Assembly: GCF_009711345.1 (NCBI RefSeq)
Contig: NZ_SMMA01000063.1
Coordinates: 135,850 to 199,849 of the forward strand
Direction: 5' to 3'
DNA: 64,000 nt
Source of the DNA: Pseudovibrio flavus
Lineage (GTDB): Bacteria; Pseudomonadota; Alphaproteobacteria; Rhizobiales; Stappiaceae
Positions 46,111 to 53,720 of the stretch are shown here, piece after piece. A model generated the notes under the pieces. It was not told where the DNA came from. It saw only the letters and a list, made by a program, of their open reading frames with translations, and did no database searches. How positions within the stretch are numbered: position 1 is the stretch's first letter; every line of letters starts with the position of its first letter. Made by a program: the position numbers and the translations under genes.

Positions 46111-47478
46111 TTCTTCCTTTAAAGGGATTAGGAAGCTCAAGCTTGCCCCCTCAGCAACGCAATTAATCCTTACGCTTCCGCTATGCCTTTCGGCCACTGA
46201 TGAAACAATGGCTAGGCCTAACCCGCTTCCATCAGACGGCGTTACCTGCGAAAATCTGTTAAACGCAATCGCCTCGTCTTTGGCAGACAATCCCACTCCA
46301 TTGTCGTTGACTGTGAGAACAGCCAGTCCTTCTTTCTGACTACATTCAACAGTGATACGCGAAAGCTTGTCTCCGCCATGCTTCAGCGCGTTATCTATAA
46401 GGTTTTTGATTGCTTCATTGATGAAGAGAACATCACCATGGACAATGAGCGGGCTATCCGCGCGCTGGAATTCAAAATCAATTCCTTGCTCTAGGATTGA
46501 AGCACCTAGGTCGCGGCAAATCTGTTCACTGAGTTCATTCAGGTCAACATCTTCCAGCGCCTTTGAGCGGTCCGCATAGCGTAGCCTATCAAGCGAAAGC
46601 AGTTGATCTGTTAGTCGGCCCCAGCTTCGGGCGGATGACACAAGTTCGTTAAGCCGCTTCTTGCGCTCTTCTTCAGTAGGCGCATCCCTGACAGCCTCTG
46701 CCATGGATTGAACAGCAGCTACGGGGTTGCGAAGCTGATGGGCTGCGTCTGATATGAACTCCTGATGAGCGTTGAGGTTATGTTCGACTTCCTTGAACAG
46801 GCGATTGAGGGTACTCACGATACCAGCCGTCTCAACAGGGACTGGCCGTTTGATGATGCTAAGGTCGTCGGAGGAGCGCGACGCGATGGCCGCCTGCAAG
46901 TCTGTGAGTGGGCGCAGGCCGATCTTGACGCCATACCAAACGAGCAAGGCCAGCGTTGATATCAAAATGGCGAAAAGTAGCATGGTACGAATGGCAAGAA
47001 TTTGAGCGAATTGCTGCCTACCACGAAGAGACTGCCAAACCGTGACGGTTGTATCTCCCGATAGGTTTTCGATGGTCGCCCGCTCGGTGATCTTGAGAAC
47101 ACGAACCCGCTCGCCGCGGTAAGTTGCTTCGTAAAACCGAGGTTTGTGTTTCTCGATGTTTGCCTTGTTCCGTTCTGCTGGCGGGTAGGCATAGCCTGTT
47201 ATGTAGATGCCGCCCGGACCCGTGACGTGATAGAAAAGCACTCCACCAGCAGCATCGGTGATGAGCGCTCTCGTTGAAGGAAGAACGAGGTCACCTTCTG
47301 AAATTGCGATGTCGCGCGAAATGGCTAAAGCCGCAGAAAGAAGGCTGCGGTCAAACAGTTCTTCAGCGGTGTTTTGGGCTGTCCTGTACTGCCAAAACCC
47401 CAGAAGGATGGCGAGGGCAGCAATAGGTAGCAGGATCAGATAGAGAAGGCGGCTGCGCAGGGAGGGGGCGTACTTCAT
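46093..47478 (-). CDS. Sensor histidine kinase, TctE type
   Basis: 461 residues. Membrane helix near residues 10-30, a 2CSK_N-like periplasmic sensor (SAALAISRDIAISEGDLVLP and DAAGGVLFYHVTGPGG), a second membrane helix near 165-185, HAMP, then the kinase core with the phospho-acceptor in SDAAHQLRNPVAAV, N box NLIDNALKHGGD and G box GSGLGLAIVSS. The 2CSK_N sensor is typical of TctE kinases that control tricarboxylate transporters. The start overlaps the response regulator stop (ATGA). The transporter is divergent at 48288. Confidence 0.9.
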   Translation of the reverse strand: MKYAPSLRSRLLYLILLPIAALAILLGFWQYRTAQNTAEELFDRSLLSAALAISRDIAISEGDLVLPSTRALITDAAGGVLFYHVTGPGGIYITGYAYPPAERNKANIEKHKPRFYEATYRGERVRVLKITERATIENLSGDTTVTVWQSLRGRQQFAQILAIRTMLLFAILISTLALLVWYGVKIGLRPLTDLQAAIASRSSDDLSIIKRPVPVETAGIVSTLNRLFKEVEHNLNAHQEFISDAAHQLRNPVAAVQSMAEAVRDAPTEEERKKRLNELVSSARSWGRLTDQLLSLDRLRYADRSKALEDVDLNELSEQICRDLGASILEQGIDFEFQRADSPLIVHGDVLFINEAIKNLIDNALKHGGDKLSRITVECSQKEGLAVLTVNDNGVGLSAKDEAIAFNRFSQVTPSDGSGLGLAIVSSVAERHSGSVRINCVAEGASLSFLIPLKEEGIPAG

Positions 47479-48146
47479 TCCTCTTCCAGTGCCAGCATGT
47501 AGCCAAGCCCGCGAGCCGTTTTGATTTGAACGCCGTAGTTGCAAAGACGCTTTCGTAGCCTTGAAATGTGAGGTTCAATGACGGTTTCCTCTACATCAGC
47601 GCCAACGCCGTAAACGTAGTCTGTGAGCTGGGCTTTGGAAACAAGTCGGCCTCTTCGCTCTAACAGACACTCAAAGGTCGCCAGCTCCCGTCGTGGAATT
47701 TCGATATTCTCTCCCTCATGCAGCACTTGTCTTTGGGTCTTATCGAATTGAAGCGGGCCGAGGGTCTCCAGTGAACCGAAGTTGAGGTTCCGCCGACGTG
47801 ATAGGGCCCGCACTCTCGCTTCCAGTTCATCCATCTCGAAGGGCTTGGTCAAATAGTCGTCCGCTCCGCTGTCCAGCCCTGTCACCAAGTCTTGTGTCTC
47901 GCTTCTTGCGGTCAGCAGGATGACAGGGGTACTGACACCTTCACCTCTTAGCTCTTTGAGTACGTCCAGCCCGTTTTTACCCGGTAAATTGATGTCCAGA
48001 ATGACAAGGTCGGCGCCTTCTTGTTTCAAGAATTCTGCGGCTTGGCCACCATCATGAATGATATCTGCCGAGTGGCCTCTGTCCCTCAGCCGATAGGCTA
48101 TTGCACTGGCCAGTGCTCGGTTGTCTTCAATGATCGTGATGCGCAT
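47475..48146 (-). CDS. OmpR-type response regulator, TctD-like
   Basis: 223 residues. Receiver domain with acidic pocket IIEDN, phosphorylation site DINLPG (Asp near residue 51) and TKPF; C-terminal winged helix (about 125-220) ending LRKRLCNYGVQIKTARGLGYML. It partners the overlapping histidine kinase and should activate the divergent tctC/tctAB operon in response to its substrate. Start at ATG 48146, the beginning of the receiver fold. Confidence 0.92.
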   Translation of the reverse strand: MRITIIEDNRALASAIAYRLRDRGHSADIIHDGGQAAEFLKQEGADLVILDINLPGKNGLDVLKELRGEGVSTPVILLTARSETQDLVTGLDSGADDYLTKPFEMDELEARVRALSRRRNLNFGSLETLGPLQFDKTQRQVLHEGENIEIPRRELATFECLLERRGRLVSKAQLTDYVYGVGADVEETVIEPHISRLRKRLCNYGVQIKTARGLGYMLALEEE

Positions 48147-48287
48147 ACGTATATTCCCGCAAGCTTTCTGCAAGGTTGGCGAACAATTCTGATGACTGTG
48201 GGCTGAGAATCAGTTCCGCCACATAATTCTCAAGCACAATAGAGGTACGGGCCTTGATGTGTTTGATTGGTCATGAGGGAGGTAGAT

Positions 48288-49373
48288 ATGACCGATTCTA
48301 CTTTTAAGCGCTATGCTTTAGCTGGGCTACTCTGCGTTGGTGTAGCTACGCCTGCAAGCGCTGAAGTTGATTTTTCCGGCAAAACCATCAGTTGGGTAAT
48401 TCCATTTTCAGAGACGGGAGGATCTGCGAAATGGGCCAACTTCTTTGCTCCGCTGCTTTCTGAAGCTCTTCCGGGTAATCCGACAGTTGTCGTAAAGTTT
48501 ATGCCGGGTGCAGGTTCCACAAAGGGCGCTAACTGGTTCCAGCATCAGAAATATGTCGACGGCACTTTGCTGTTTGGTACCTCTGGTTCCACGCAGTTCC
48601 CATATCTGCTCGATGATCCGCGCGTACGCTATGAATATAAGGACTGGAACCCAGTCATGGCTTCCGGCACCGGTGGCGTTGCCTACCTCAACCCTGAGGA
48701 TGGTGCAGACTTTGATGGTTCTGCAAACAAGCTGACAGACACGGACTTTATCTACGGTAGTCAGGGTGCAACTCGTCTCGATCTTGTTCCTTTGCTTGCA
48801 TGGGAAATGTTGGGCATGAAGGTTGAGCCGGTATTCGGCATCAAAGGCCGTGGTGATGGCCGCCTGATGTTTGAGCGCGGTGAAGCAACCATCGATTACC
48901 AAACATCCTCAAGCTTCTTGAAGGGCTCTAAGGAGCTTGTTGATTCCGGCAAAGCTACTCCAATGATGACTTGGGGCGCATTGGATGGTGACGGCAACAT
49001 CGTCCGCGATCCAACCTTCCCGGACATGCCAAGCTTCAAGGAAGTTTGTGAGAAGACAGAGGGCTGCGAAACCTCTGGCGAAGTATGGGATGCATGGAAA
49101 GCATTCTTCATTGCTGGCTTCCCTTCCCAGAAGATCGCATTCCTTCCAGCAGGTACACCGCAGGAAGTGATCGATACCTACACCGCCGCCTTCCAGAAAG
49201 TTGCTGACCGTCCAGACTTTGCAGAAATCTCCGCAAAGCGCATCGGCAAGTACCCGCTGTTTATTGGCGAAGACGCTCAGGCTGCACTCAACACCGCAGT
49301 TAGCGTTCCAGACGAAGCCAAAGCCTACGTAAAAGGCTGGCTGAAAAAGTCTTACGGCGTTGATCTGAAATAA
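48288..49373 (+). CDS. tctC: Tripartite tricarboxylate transporter binding protein (TctC family)
   Basis: 361 residues. Signal peptide of about 25 residues (TPASA), then VDFSGKTISWVIPFSETGGSAKWANFF, the characteristic TctC N-terminal pattern, and FMPGAGSTKGANWF. It binds a carboxylate in the periplasm for TctAB. A GGGAGG ribosome site precedes ATG 48288. The family has very broad ligands (citrate, tartrate, terephthalate and others), so none is assigned. It is longer than the usual 300-325 residues, carrying insertions in the region 85-130. Confidence 0.9.
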   Translation: MTDSTFKRYALAGLLCVGVATPASAEVDFSGKTISWVIPFSETGGSAKWANFFAPLLSEALPGNPTVVVKFMPGAGSTKGANWFQHQKYVDGTLLFGTSGSTQFPYLLDDPRVRYEYKDWNPVMASGTGGVAYLNPEDGADFDGSANKLTDTDFIYGSQGATRLDLVPLLAWEMLGMKVEPVFGIKGRGDGRLMFERGEATIDYQTSSSFLKGSKELVDSGKATPMMTWGALDGDGNIVRDPTFPDMPSFKEVCEKTEGCETSGEVWDAWKAFFIAGFPSQKIAFLPAGTPQEVIDTYTAAFQKVADRPDFAEISAKRIGKYPLFIGEDAQAALNTAVSVPDEAKAYVKGWLKKSYGVDLK

Positions 49374-49387
49374 CACCGTTGTAAATA

Positions 49388-49408
49388 GCCCCGCTTTCAA
49401 AGCGGGGC
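49388..49408 (+). terminator. Hairpin between tctC and tctAB
   Basis: GCCCCGCTTT at 49388-49397 pairs with AAAGCGGGGC at 49399-49408 around a tiny loop, 14 bases after the tctC stop. The next bases are CACCTTTCCC, a poor T-run. Likely partial termination or mRNA stabilisation favouring TctC. Confidence 0.65.
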
Positions 49409-49448
49409 ACCTTTCCCAAATTACTACTTTTTATGAAAGCGGGCTCAC

Positions 49449-51485
49449 ATGGAGATTCTCGCAACCGCTCTTCCTGCGCTTAACGACGCATGGAATATGA
49501 TTCTACAGCCCATTGTGCTTGGTTATTTGTTGCTTGGTGTTGTAATGGGTCTGGCCGTTGGAGTGTTTCCCGGCCTAGGAGGCATCGCGGGCCTTTCTCT
49601 CGTTCTGCCGTTCATGTTTGGCATGGAGCCGGTCTTGGGGCTTGCTCTGATGATCGGCATGGTGGCTGTTGTTCCGACTTCCGATACCTTTGCCTCGGTG
49701 CTCATGGGTATTCCGGGAAGTTCGGCCTCACAAGCAACGGTGCTGGACGGTTTTCCGCTTGCAAAAAAGGGTGAGGCCGCGCGCGCGTTGTCGGCCGCTT
49801 TCGCAGCTTCCCTTTTCGGCGGTCTTGTTGGCGCTTGCTTTCTTACTTTCTTTATTCTGATTGCCCGCCCGATTGTGTTGTCTTTCGGTCTGCCGGAAAT
49901 GCTGATGATAACAATTCTCGGGCTTTCCATGGTGGCAACGCTCGCTGGTCGCATTCCCCTAAAAGGCGTTGCTGCAGCCGGACTGGGCTTGATGGTCGGA
50001 ACAATCGGTGAGGGTGATGCGGGCGGTAGCTTGCGCATGTCCTCCTACGATGTGCCTTACCTTATTGATGGCCTTAAGCTGGTTATTGTTGGTTTGGGTA
50101 TCTTTGCTGTTCCCGAAATCGTTTCCTTGCTTCGGCAGGACAGGGCGATTGCCAAGGGCGCGAGCCTCGGCGGTGGCTGGTTTGATGGCCTGCGTGACTG
50201 GTTTCGCAATATCTGGCTGTCGTTCCGCTGTTCTCTCATTGGTGTTGTCGTTGGTGTCGTGCCGGGTCTGGGCGGATCCGTTGTGGACTGGATCGCCTAT
50301 GGCCATACGGTTCAGACGACGAAGGACAAGTCCAACTTCGGTAAGGGTGAGGTAAGAGGCGTTATCGGGCCTGAAAGCTCCAACAACGCGAAAGAAGGCG
50401 GTGGTCTGGTGCCGACGCTGCTGTTCGGTATTCCGGGCTCTGGCTCCATGGCTATCTTCATCGGGGCAGTTGCATTGCTTGGCTCTGGTGATATCGAAGT
50501 TGGGCCAGCAATGCTCGATCATAACCTTGATATGACCTACTCAATCGTCTGGCTACTGGCGCTAGCGAATGTGTTTGGCACCATCATTTGTATTATGGCA
50601 TCGGGCGGCATTGCCAAGCTGACAACGATCCGCTTCACCTATCTTGCGCCATTCTTGTTTATGCTGATCTGCTTTGCGGCCTTCCAATCAGGTCAGAGCT
50701 TTGAAGATCTGCTGGCTCTGTTTGCTATTGGTGTCATCGGTATCTTCCTTCGCCGCTTCGAATGGTCCCGTCCGGCTTTCCTTATCGGCTTTGTGCTTTC
50801 TAATCCGGTCGAGAAGTTTGCCAATCAGGCATTCCAGATCGCTAGCTTCCGTTTCCGCAAAGGGTTTGAGCAGGGTATCGACTACATCTTCAGCCCGATT
50901 GTGATCGTGCTGATTATCCTCACTGTGCTTTCGGTTTTCTTCGGTATTCGCCAAGCAAAAACCATCATGGCCGAGGGGGATGTCCGCTCCGGTTCAAAGC
51001 GTGCTCCGCTTGTATTCCTGATGATTATTGCAGGCTACCTTGTGTTTGCACTGCTCAATGCAAACGCTATTCCCGACTACAACATGACTGACAAGATCGT
51101 GCCTCTGGTCGTAGGCGGAGTTTCTCTAGCGTGCTGTTTGGTGCTGCTCGTACAGATGATGTTCCGCAAAGAAACCGATGCGCTCTTTGCTGACAAAGAA
51201 GTCTATGGAGAAGATGCAGATGCTCCGCACGGCCTATGGAGCACTTTGGGCTGGCTCGCAGGGTTGATCGCGGCAACATATTTTGTTGGATACATCCTTG
51301 CACTGCTTGGCTTCCTCGTTGTCTTCCTGCGGGTTCGTGCAGGCGCGGGGTGGCTCAAAACGTTCCTTCTAACTGCAACGGGTATTGCCTTCATGTGCTT
51401 CATGGCAGGCGTTCTTAACCGCGACTTCCCTCCGGGCCTGCTGCAGGGAATGGTTCAGCTTCCTTGGCCAATCGGGGGAGCATAA
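49449..51485 (+). CDS. tctA: Fused TctA-TctB membrane subunit of a tripartite tricarboxylate transporter
   Basis: 678 residues, about 170 longer than TctA. Residues 1 to about 490 are a standard TctA with GVFPGLGGIAGLSLVLPF, IPGSSASQATVLDGFP and GPESSNNAKEGGGLVPTLLFG. The rest has about five hydrophobic stretches (IFSPIVIVLIILTVLSVFFG, then APLVFLMIIAGYLVFALL and on) separated by a charged loop, resembling the four-helix TctB small subunit. No separate tctB exists between the neighbours, which supports a real fusion. It functions with TctC. Confidence 0.87.
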   Translation: MEILATALPALNDAWNMILQPIVLGYLLLGVVMGLAVGVFPGLGGIAGLSLVLPFMFGMEPVLGLALMIGMVAVVPTSDTFASVLMGIPGSSASQATVLDGFPLAKKGEAARALSAAFAASLFGGLVGACFLTFFILIARPIVLSFGLPEMLMITILGLSMVATLAGRIPLKGVAAAGLGLMVGTIGEGDAGGSLRMSSYDVPYLIDGLKLVIVGLGIFAVPEIVSLLRQDRAIAKGASLGGGWFDGLRDWFRNIWLSFRCSLIGVVVGVVPGLGGSVVDWIAYGHTVQTTKDKSNFGKGEVRGVIGPESSNNAKEGGGLVPTLLFGIPGSGSMAIFIGAVALLGSGDIEVGPAMLDHNLDMTYSIVWLLALANVFGTIICIMASGGIAKLTTIRFTYLAPFLFMLICFAAFQSGQSFEDLLALFAIGVIGIFLRRFEWSRPAFLIGFVLSNPVEKFANQAFQIASFRFRKGFEQGIDYIFSPIVIVLIILTVLSVFFGIRQAKTIMAEGDVRSGSKRAPLVFLMIIAGYLVFALLNANAIPDYNMTDKIVPLVVGGVSLACCLVLLVQMMFRKETDALFADKEVYGEDADAPHGLWSTLGWLAGLIAATYFVGYILALLGFLVVFLRVRAGAGWLKTFLLTATGIAFMCFMAGVLNRDFPPGLLQGMVQLPWPIGGA

Positions 51486-51488
51486 GCA

Positions 51489-52553
51489 ATGCAGGACTTA
51501 AAGCTTCTTGTTCTTGAAGGGGATGGCATCGGGCCTGAAATCACCCGCTCCACGATAGATGTAATCAGTGCAGTCGCTCCTGTGATGGAGCGGCGGCCCA
51601 CCTTTGAGGCGATGGATATCGGTTTCTCTGCGCTGGCAAAATGCGGATCGACCATTCCTCAAGATGCCGTCATTGCTGCTAAACGGGCAGATGGTGTCGT
51701 TCTTGGCCCCGTATCACACAATGACTATCCACCAGCAGAACAAGGCGGGCTTAATCCGTCTGGCACCTTGCGTAAAGAACTAGAGCTCTACGCCAATATT
51801 CGGCCTGCTTTTACGTGGGACGGGCTGGAGGCTCCCGCACAGTGTCCGTTTGATCTTGTCGTGGTGCGTGAGAACCTTGAAGGATTTTACGCGGACCGGA
51901 ACATGTTCCAAGGGGGCGGGGAGTTTCTACCTGAACCCGGTGTAGCTCTCGCGCTTCGCAAAATTACCCGAAAAGGCTCGCTACGCATTGCTCGTAGCGG
52001 TTTTGAACTTGCCCAGAAACTAGGCAAAAAGAACGTCACTGTCATTCACAAGGCCAACGTCATGCGGCTTTCTGACGGGCTGTTTTTGGAGTGCGTTCGC
52101 GAAGTTGCTGCTGATTATCCGCAGATAGAGCTGGAAGAGCTAATTGTAGACGCCGCGGCAGCCCATCTGGTTCGCAACCCTGCCAGATTTGATATTCTCA
52201 TCACAACGAATATGTTTGGCGACATCCTTTCGGACCTTGCTTCCGAATTGGCAGGCGGCTTGGGCCTTGCAGGATCGCTCAATGTTGGCGACCGGTTTGC
52301 TGTTGCTCAGGCCCAGCATGGTTCAGCCCCTGATATTGCCGGACTAGACACGGCGAACCCTGTTTCGCTCATTTTATCTGCCGAGATGCTTCTTCGCCAT
52401 TTGAAAGAAGATCGGGCAGCGGACGCCATAGCTGACGGCGTTAAAGAGGTTCTTAAACACCCCGCAACGCGAACGCGTGACCTCGGCGGGCAGCTCGGAA
52501 CCCAAGCATTTACACAGAATTTAATTGCGGTAATAGAACGAGGGCTAAAATGA
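51489..52553 (+). CDS. Isocitrate/isopropylmalate dehydrogenase-family enzyme
   Basis: 354 residues of the beta-decarboxylating dehydrogenase family. [10 protein letters not shown] at the N-terminus, substrate-site [29 protein letters not shown], the catalytic lysine in HKANVMR, metal aspartates in [15 protein letters not shown], and an NAD-type HGSAPDIAG loop. It oxidises and usually decarboxylates a 2-hydroxy acid carrying a 3-carboxylate. It begins three bases after tctAB and overlaps the next gene, so the substrate is probably the imported acid or its isomer. It is not clearly LeuB, Icd or tartrate dehydrogenase: the loops [12 protein letters not shown] and NPSGTLRKE are mixed. Confidence 0.85.
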   Translation: MQDLKLLVLEGDGIGPEITRSTIDVISAVAPVMERRPTFEAMDIGFSALAKCGSTIPQDAVIAAKRADGVVLGPVSHNDYPPAEQGGLNPSGTLRKELELYANIRPAFTWDGLEAPAQCPFDLVVVRENLEGFYADRNMFQGGGEFLPEPGVALALRKITRKGSLRIARSGFELAQKLGKKNVTVIHKANVMRLSDGLFLECVREVAADYPQIELEELIVDAAAAHLVRNPARFDILITTNMFGDILSDLASELAGGLGLAGSLNVGDRFAVAQAQHGSAPDIAGLDTANPVSLILSAEMLLRHLKEDRAADAIADGVKEVLKHPATRTRDLGGQLGTQAFTQNLIAVIERGLK

Positions 52554-53647
52554 CCCAGACCCAGATTCCCTATGTGTTTATGAGGGGCGGCACGTCGCGT
52601 GGCCCTTACTTTAACCGCGCAGATTTGCCTGAAGACAGGGATACGCTTTCAAAGGTTTTGGTCGCAACTGTGGGCTCCGGTCATCCGCTTAATATTGATG
52701 GAATGGGCGGCGGCGCTGCTGTGACAACCAAGGTTGCCATGCTTTCACGCTCTGATGATGAGTGGGCCGATATCGACTACTTCTTCGCCCAATTAGAGGT
52801 CGAAGGCGACAACGTGGATTACAAACCAACCTGCGGCAATATTCTTGCAGGTGTTGGGCCCGCCGCTGTTGAGATGGGCCTCATTGAACCAGTCGATGGC
52901 ATAACCGAAGTGAAGATTAGGGCTGTAAATACGGGTGCTCGTGTTGTTGCTCTGGTGAACACGCCGAAAGGGGCCTTGCAATACGGCGGGGAGACCGAGA
53001 TAGCCGGTGTGCCAGGTTCTGCAGCTGCCGTTAATCTGCTCTTCCAAGATGTTGCTGGCTCTGTGACAGGATCGTTTTTGCCAACGGGAAACCTAATCGA
53101 TGTGATTGAGGATATTCCGGTAACCTGCATGGATGTTGCCATGCCCGTCGTCATCGCATCGCCAGAAAGCTTTGGTTTGACAGGTTTGGAAAGCGCCGAA
53201 GAGCTGGATAACAACCGGGAGTTCTTCACCAAGATGGAGCGTATTCGCTGCAAGGCCGGTGAGATGATGGGCATGGGCGATGTTTCCCAGTCAGTGGTTC
53301 CCAAGTTTGGCCTGCTCGCCAAGGGTACCAAAGAAAACTCTGTTGCCGCGCGCTACTTCATGCCGAAGAAAACGCATCCATCCATGGCAGTAACCGGCGG
53401 CCAGTGCATGGCGTGCTGTGTTGTAACACCCGGTACTGTGGCGCAAGGGCTGGTGGCTGCACCAAACGAGGTACCGGCGACCATCGTGCTAGAGCATCCA
53501 TCGGGCACTATGGACGTTATTCTCGACTATGAGCAGGGCGAAGCATTCAAGCTAAGAAGCGCAGGTATTGTAAGAACTGCACGAAAGCTTGCTGATGGCT
53601 ATGTCTATGTGGAACCAGAAATCTGGCAGGGACCACAAAAAGGCTGA
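52550..53647 (+). CDS. PrpF/GalD-family isomerase (PrpF-like protein)
   Basis: 365 residues of the PrpF family (diaminopimelate-epimerase fold). MRGGTSRGPYFNRADLP at the N-terminus, IDGMGGGAAVTTKVAM, YKPTCGNILAGVGP and KKTHPSMAVTGGQCMACC are family hallmarks. Known members shift double bonds of aconitate-like acids (PrpF, 2-methylaconitate) or tautomerise 4-oxalomesaconate (GalD). It is translationally coupled to the dehydrogenase (ATGA overlap), indicating consecutive steps on a transported tri- or dicarboxylate. Neither prpC/prpD nor gallate genes are nearby. Confidence 0.85.
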   Translation: MTQTQIPYVFMRGGTSRGPYFNRADLPEDRDTLSKVLVATVGSGHPLNIDGMGGGAAVTTKVAMLSRSDDEWADIDYFFAQLEVEGDNVDYKPTCGNILAGVGPAAVEMGLIEPVDGITEVKIRAVNTGARVVALVNTPKGALQYGGETEIAGVPGSAAAVNLLFQDVAGSVTGSFLPTGNLIDVIEDIPVTCMDVAMPVVIASPESFGLTGLESAEELDNNREFFTKMERIRCKAGEMMGMGDVSQSVVPKFGLLAKGTKENSVAARYFMPKKTHPSMAVTGGQCMACCVVTPGTVAQGLVAAPNEVPATIVLEHPSGTMDVILDYEQGEAFKLRSAGIVRTARKLADGYVYVEPEIWQGPQKG

Positions 53648-53661
53648 GGCTACTGCCTCAG
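53644..53661 (+). terminator. First of two tandem hairpins after the PrpF-like gene
   Basis: CTGAGGC at 53644-53650 pairs with GCCTCAG at 53655-53661 and includes the stop codon of the PrpF-like gene. Confidence 0.45.
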
Positions 53662-53695
53662 GAAACATTAGCGGCACACTGTTTGTTCCGGCATC

Positions 53696-53720
53696 AAAGG
53701 GGAAACTAGGTTTCCCCTTT
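53696..53720. terminator. Convergent terminator at the kefC 3' end
   Basis: AAAGGGGAAAC at 53696-53706 pairs with its complement at 53710-53720, followed on the plus strand by ATCTTTT. It terminates the tct operon; its right arm lies in the last codons of the convergent kefC gene. Confidence 0.7.
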
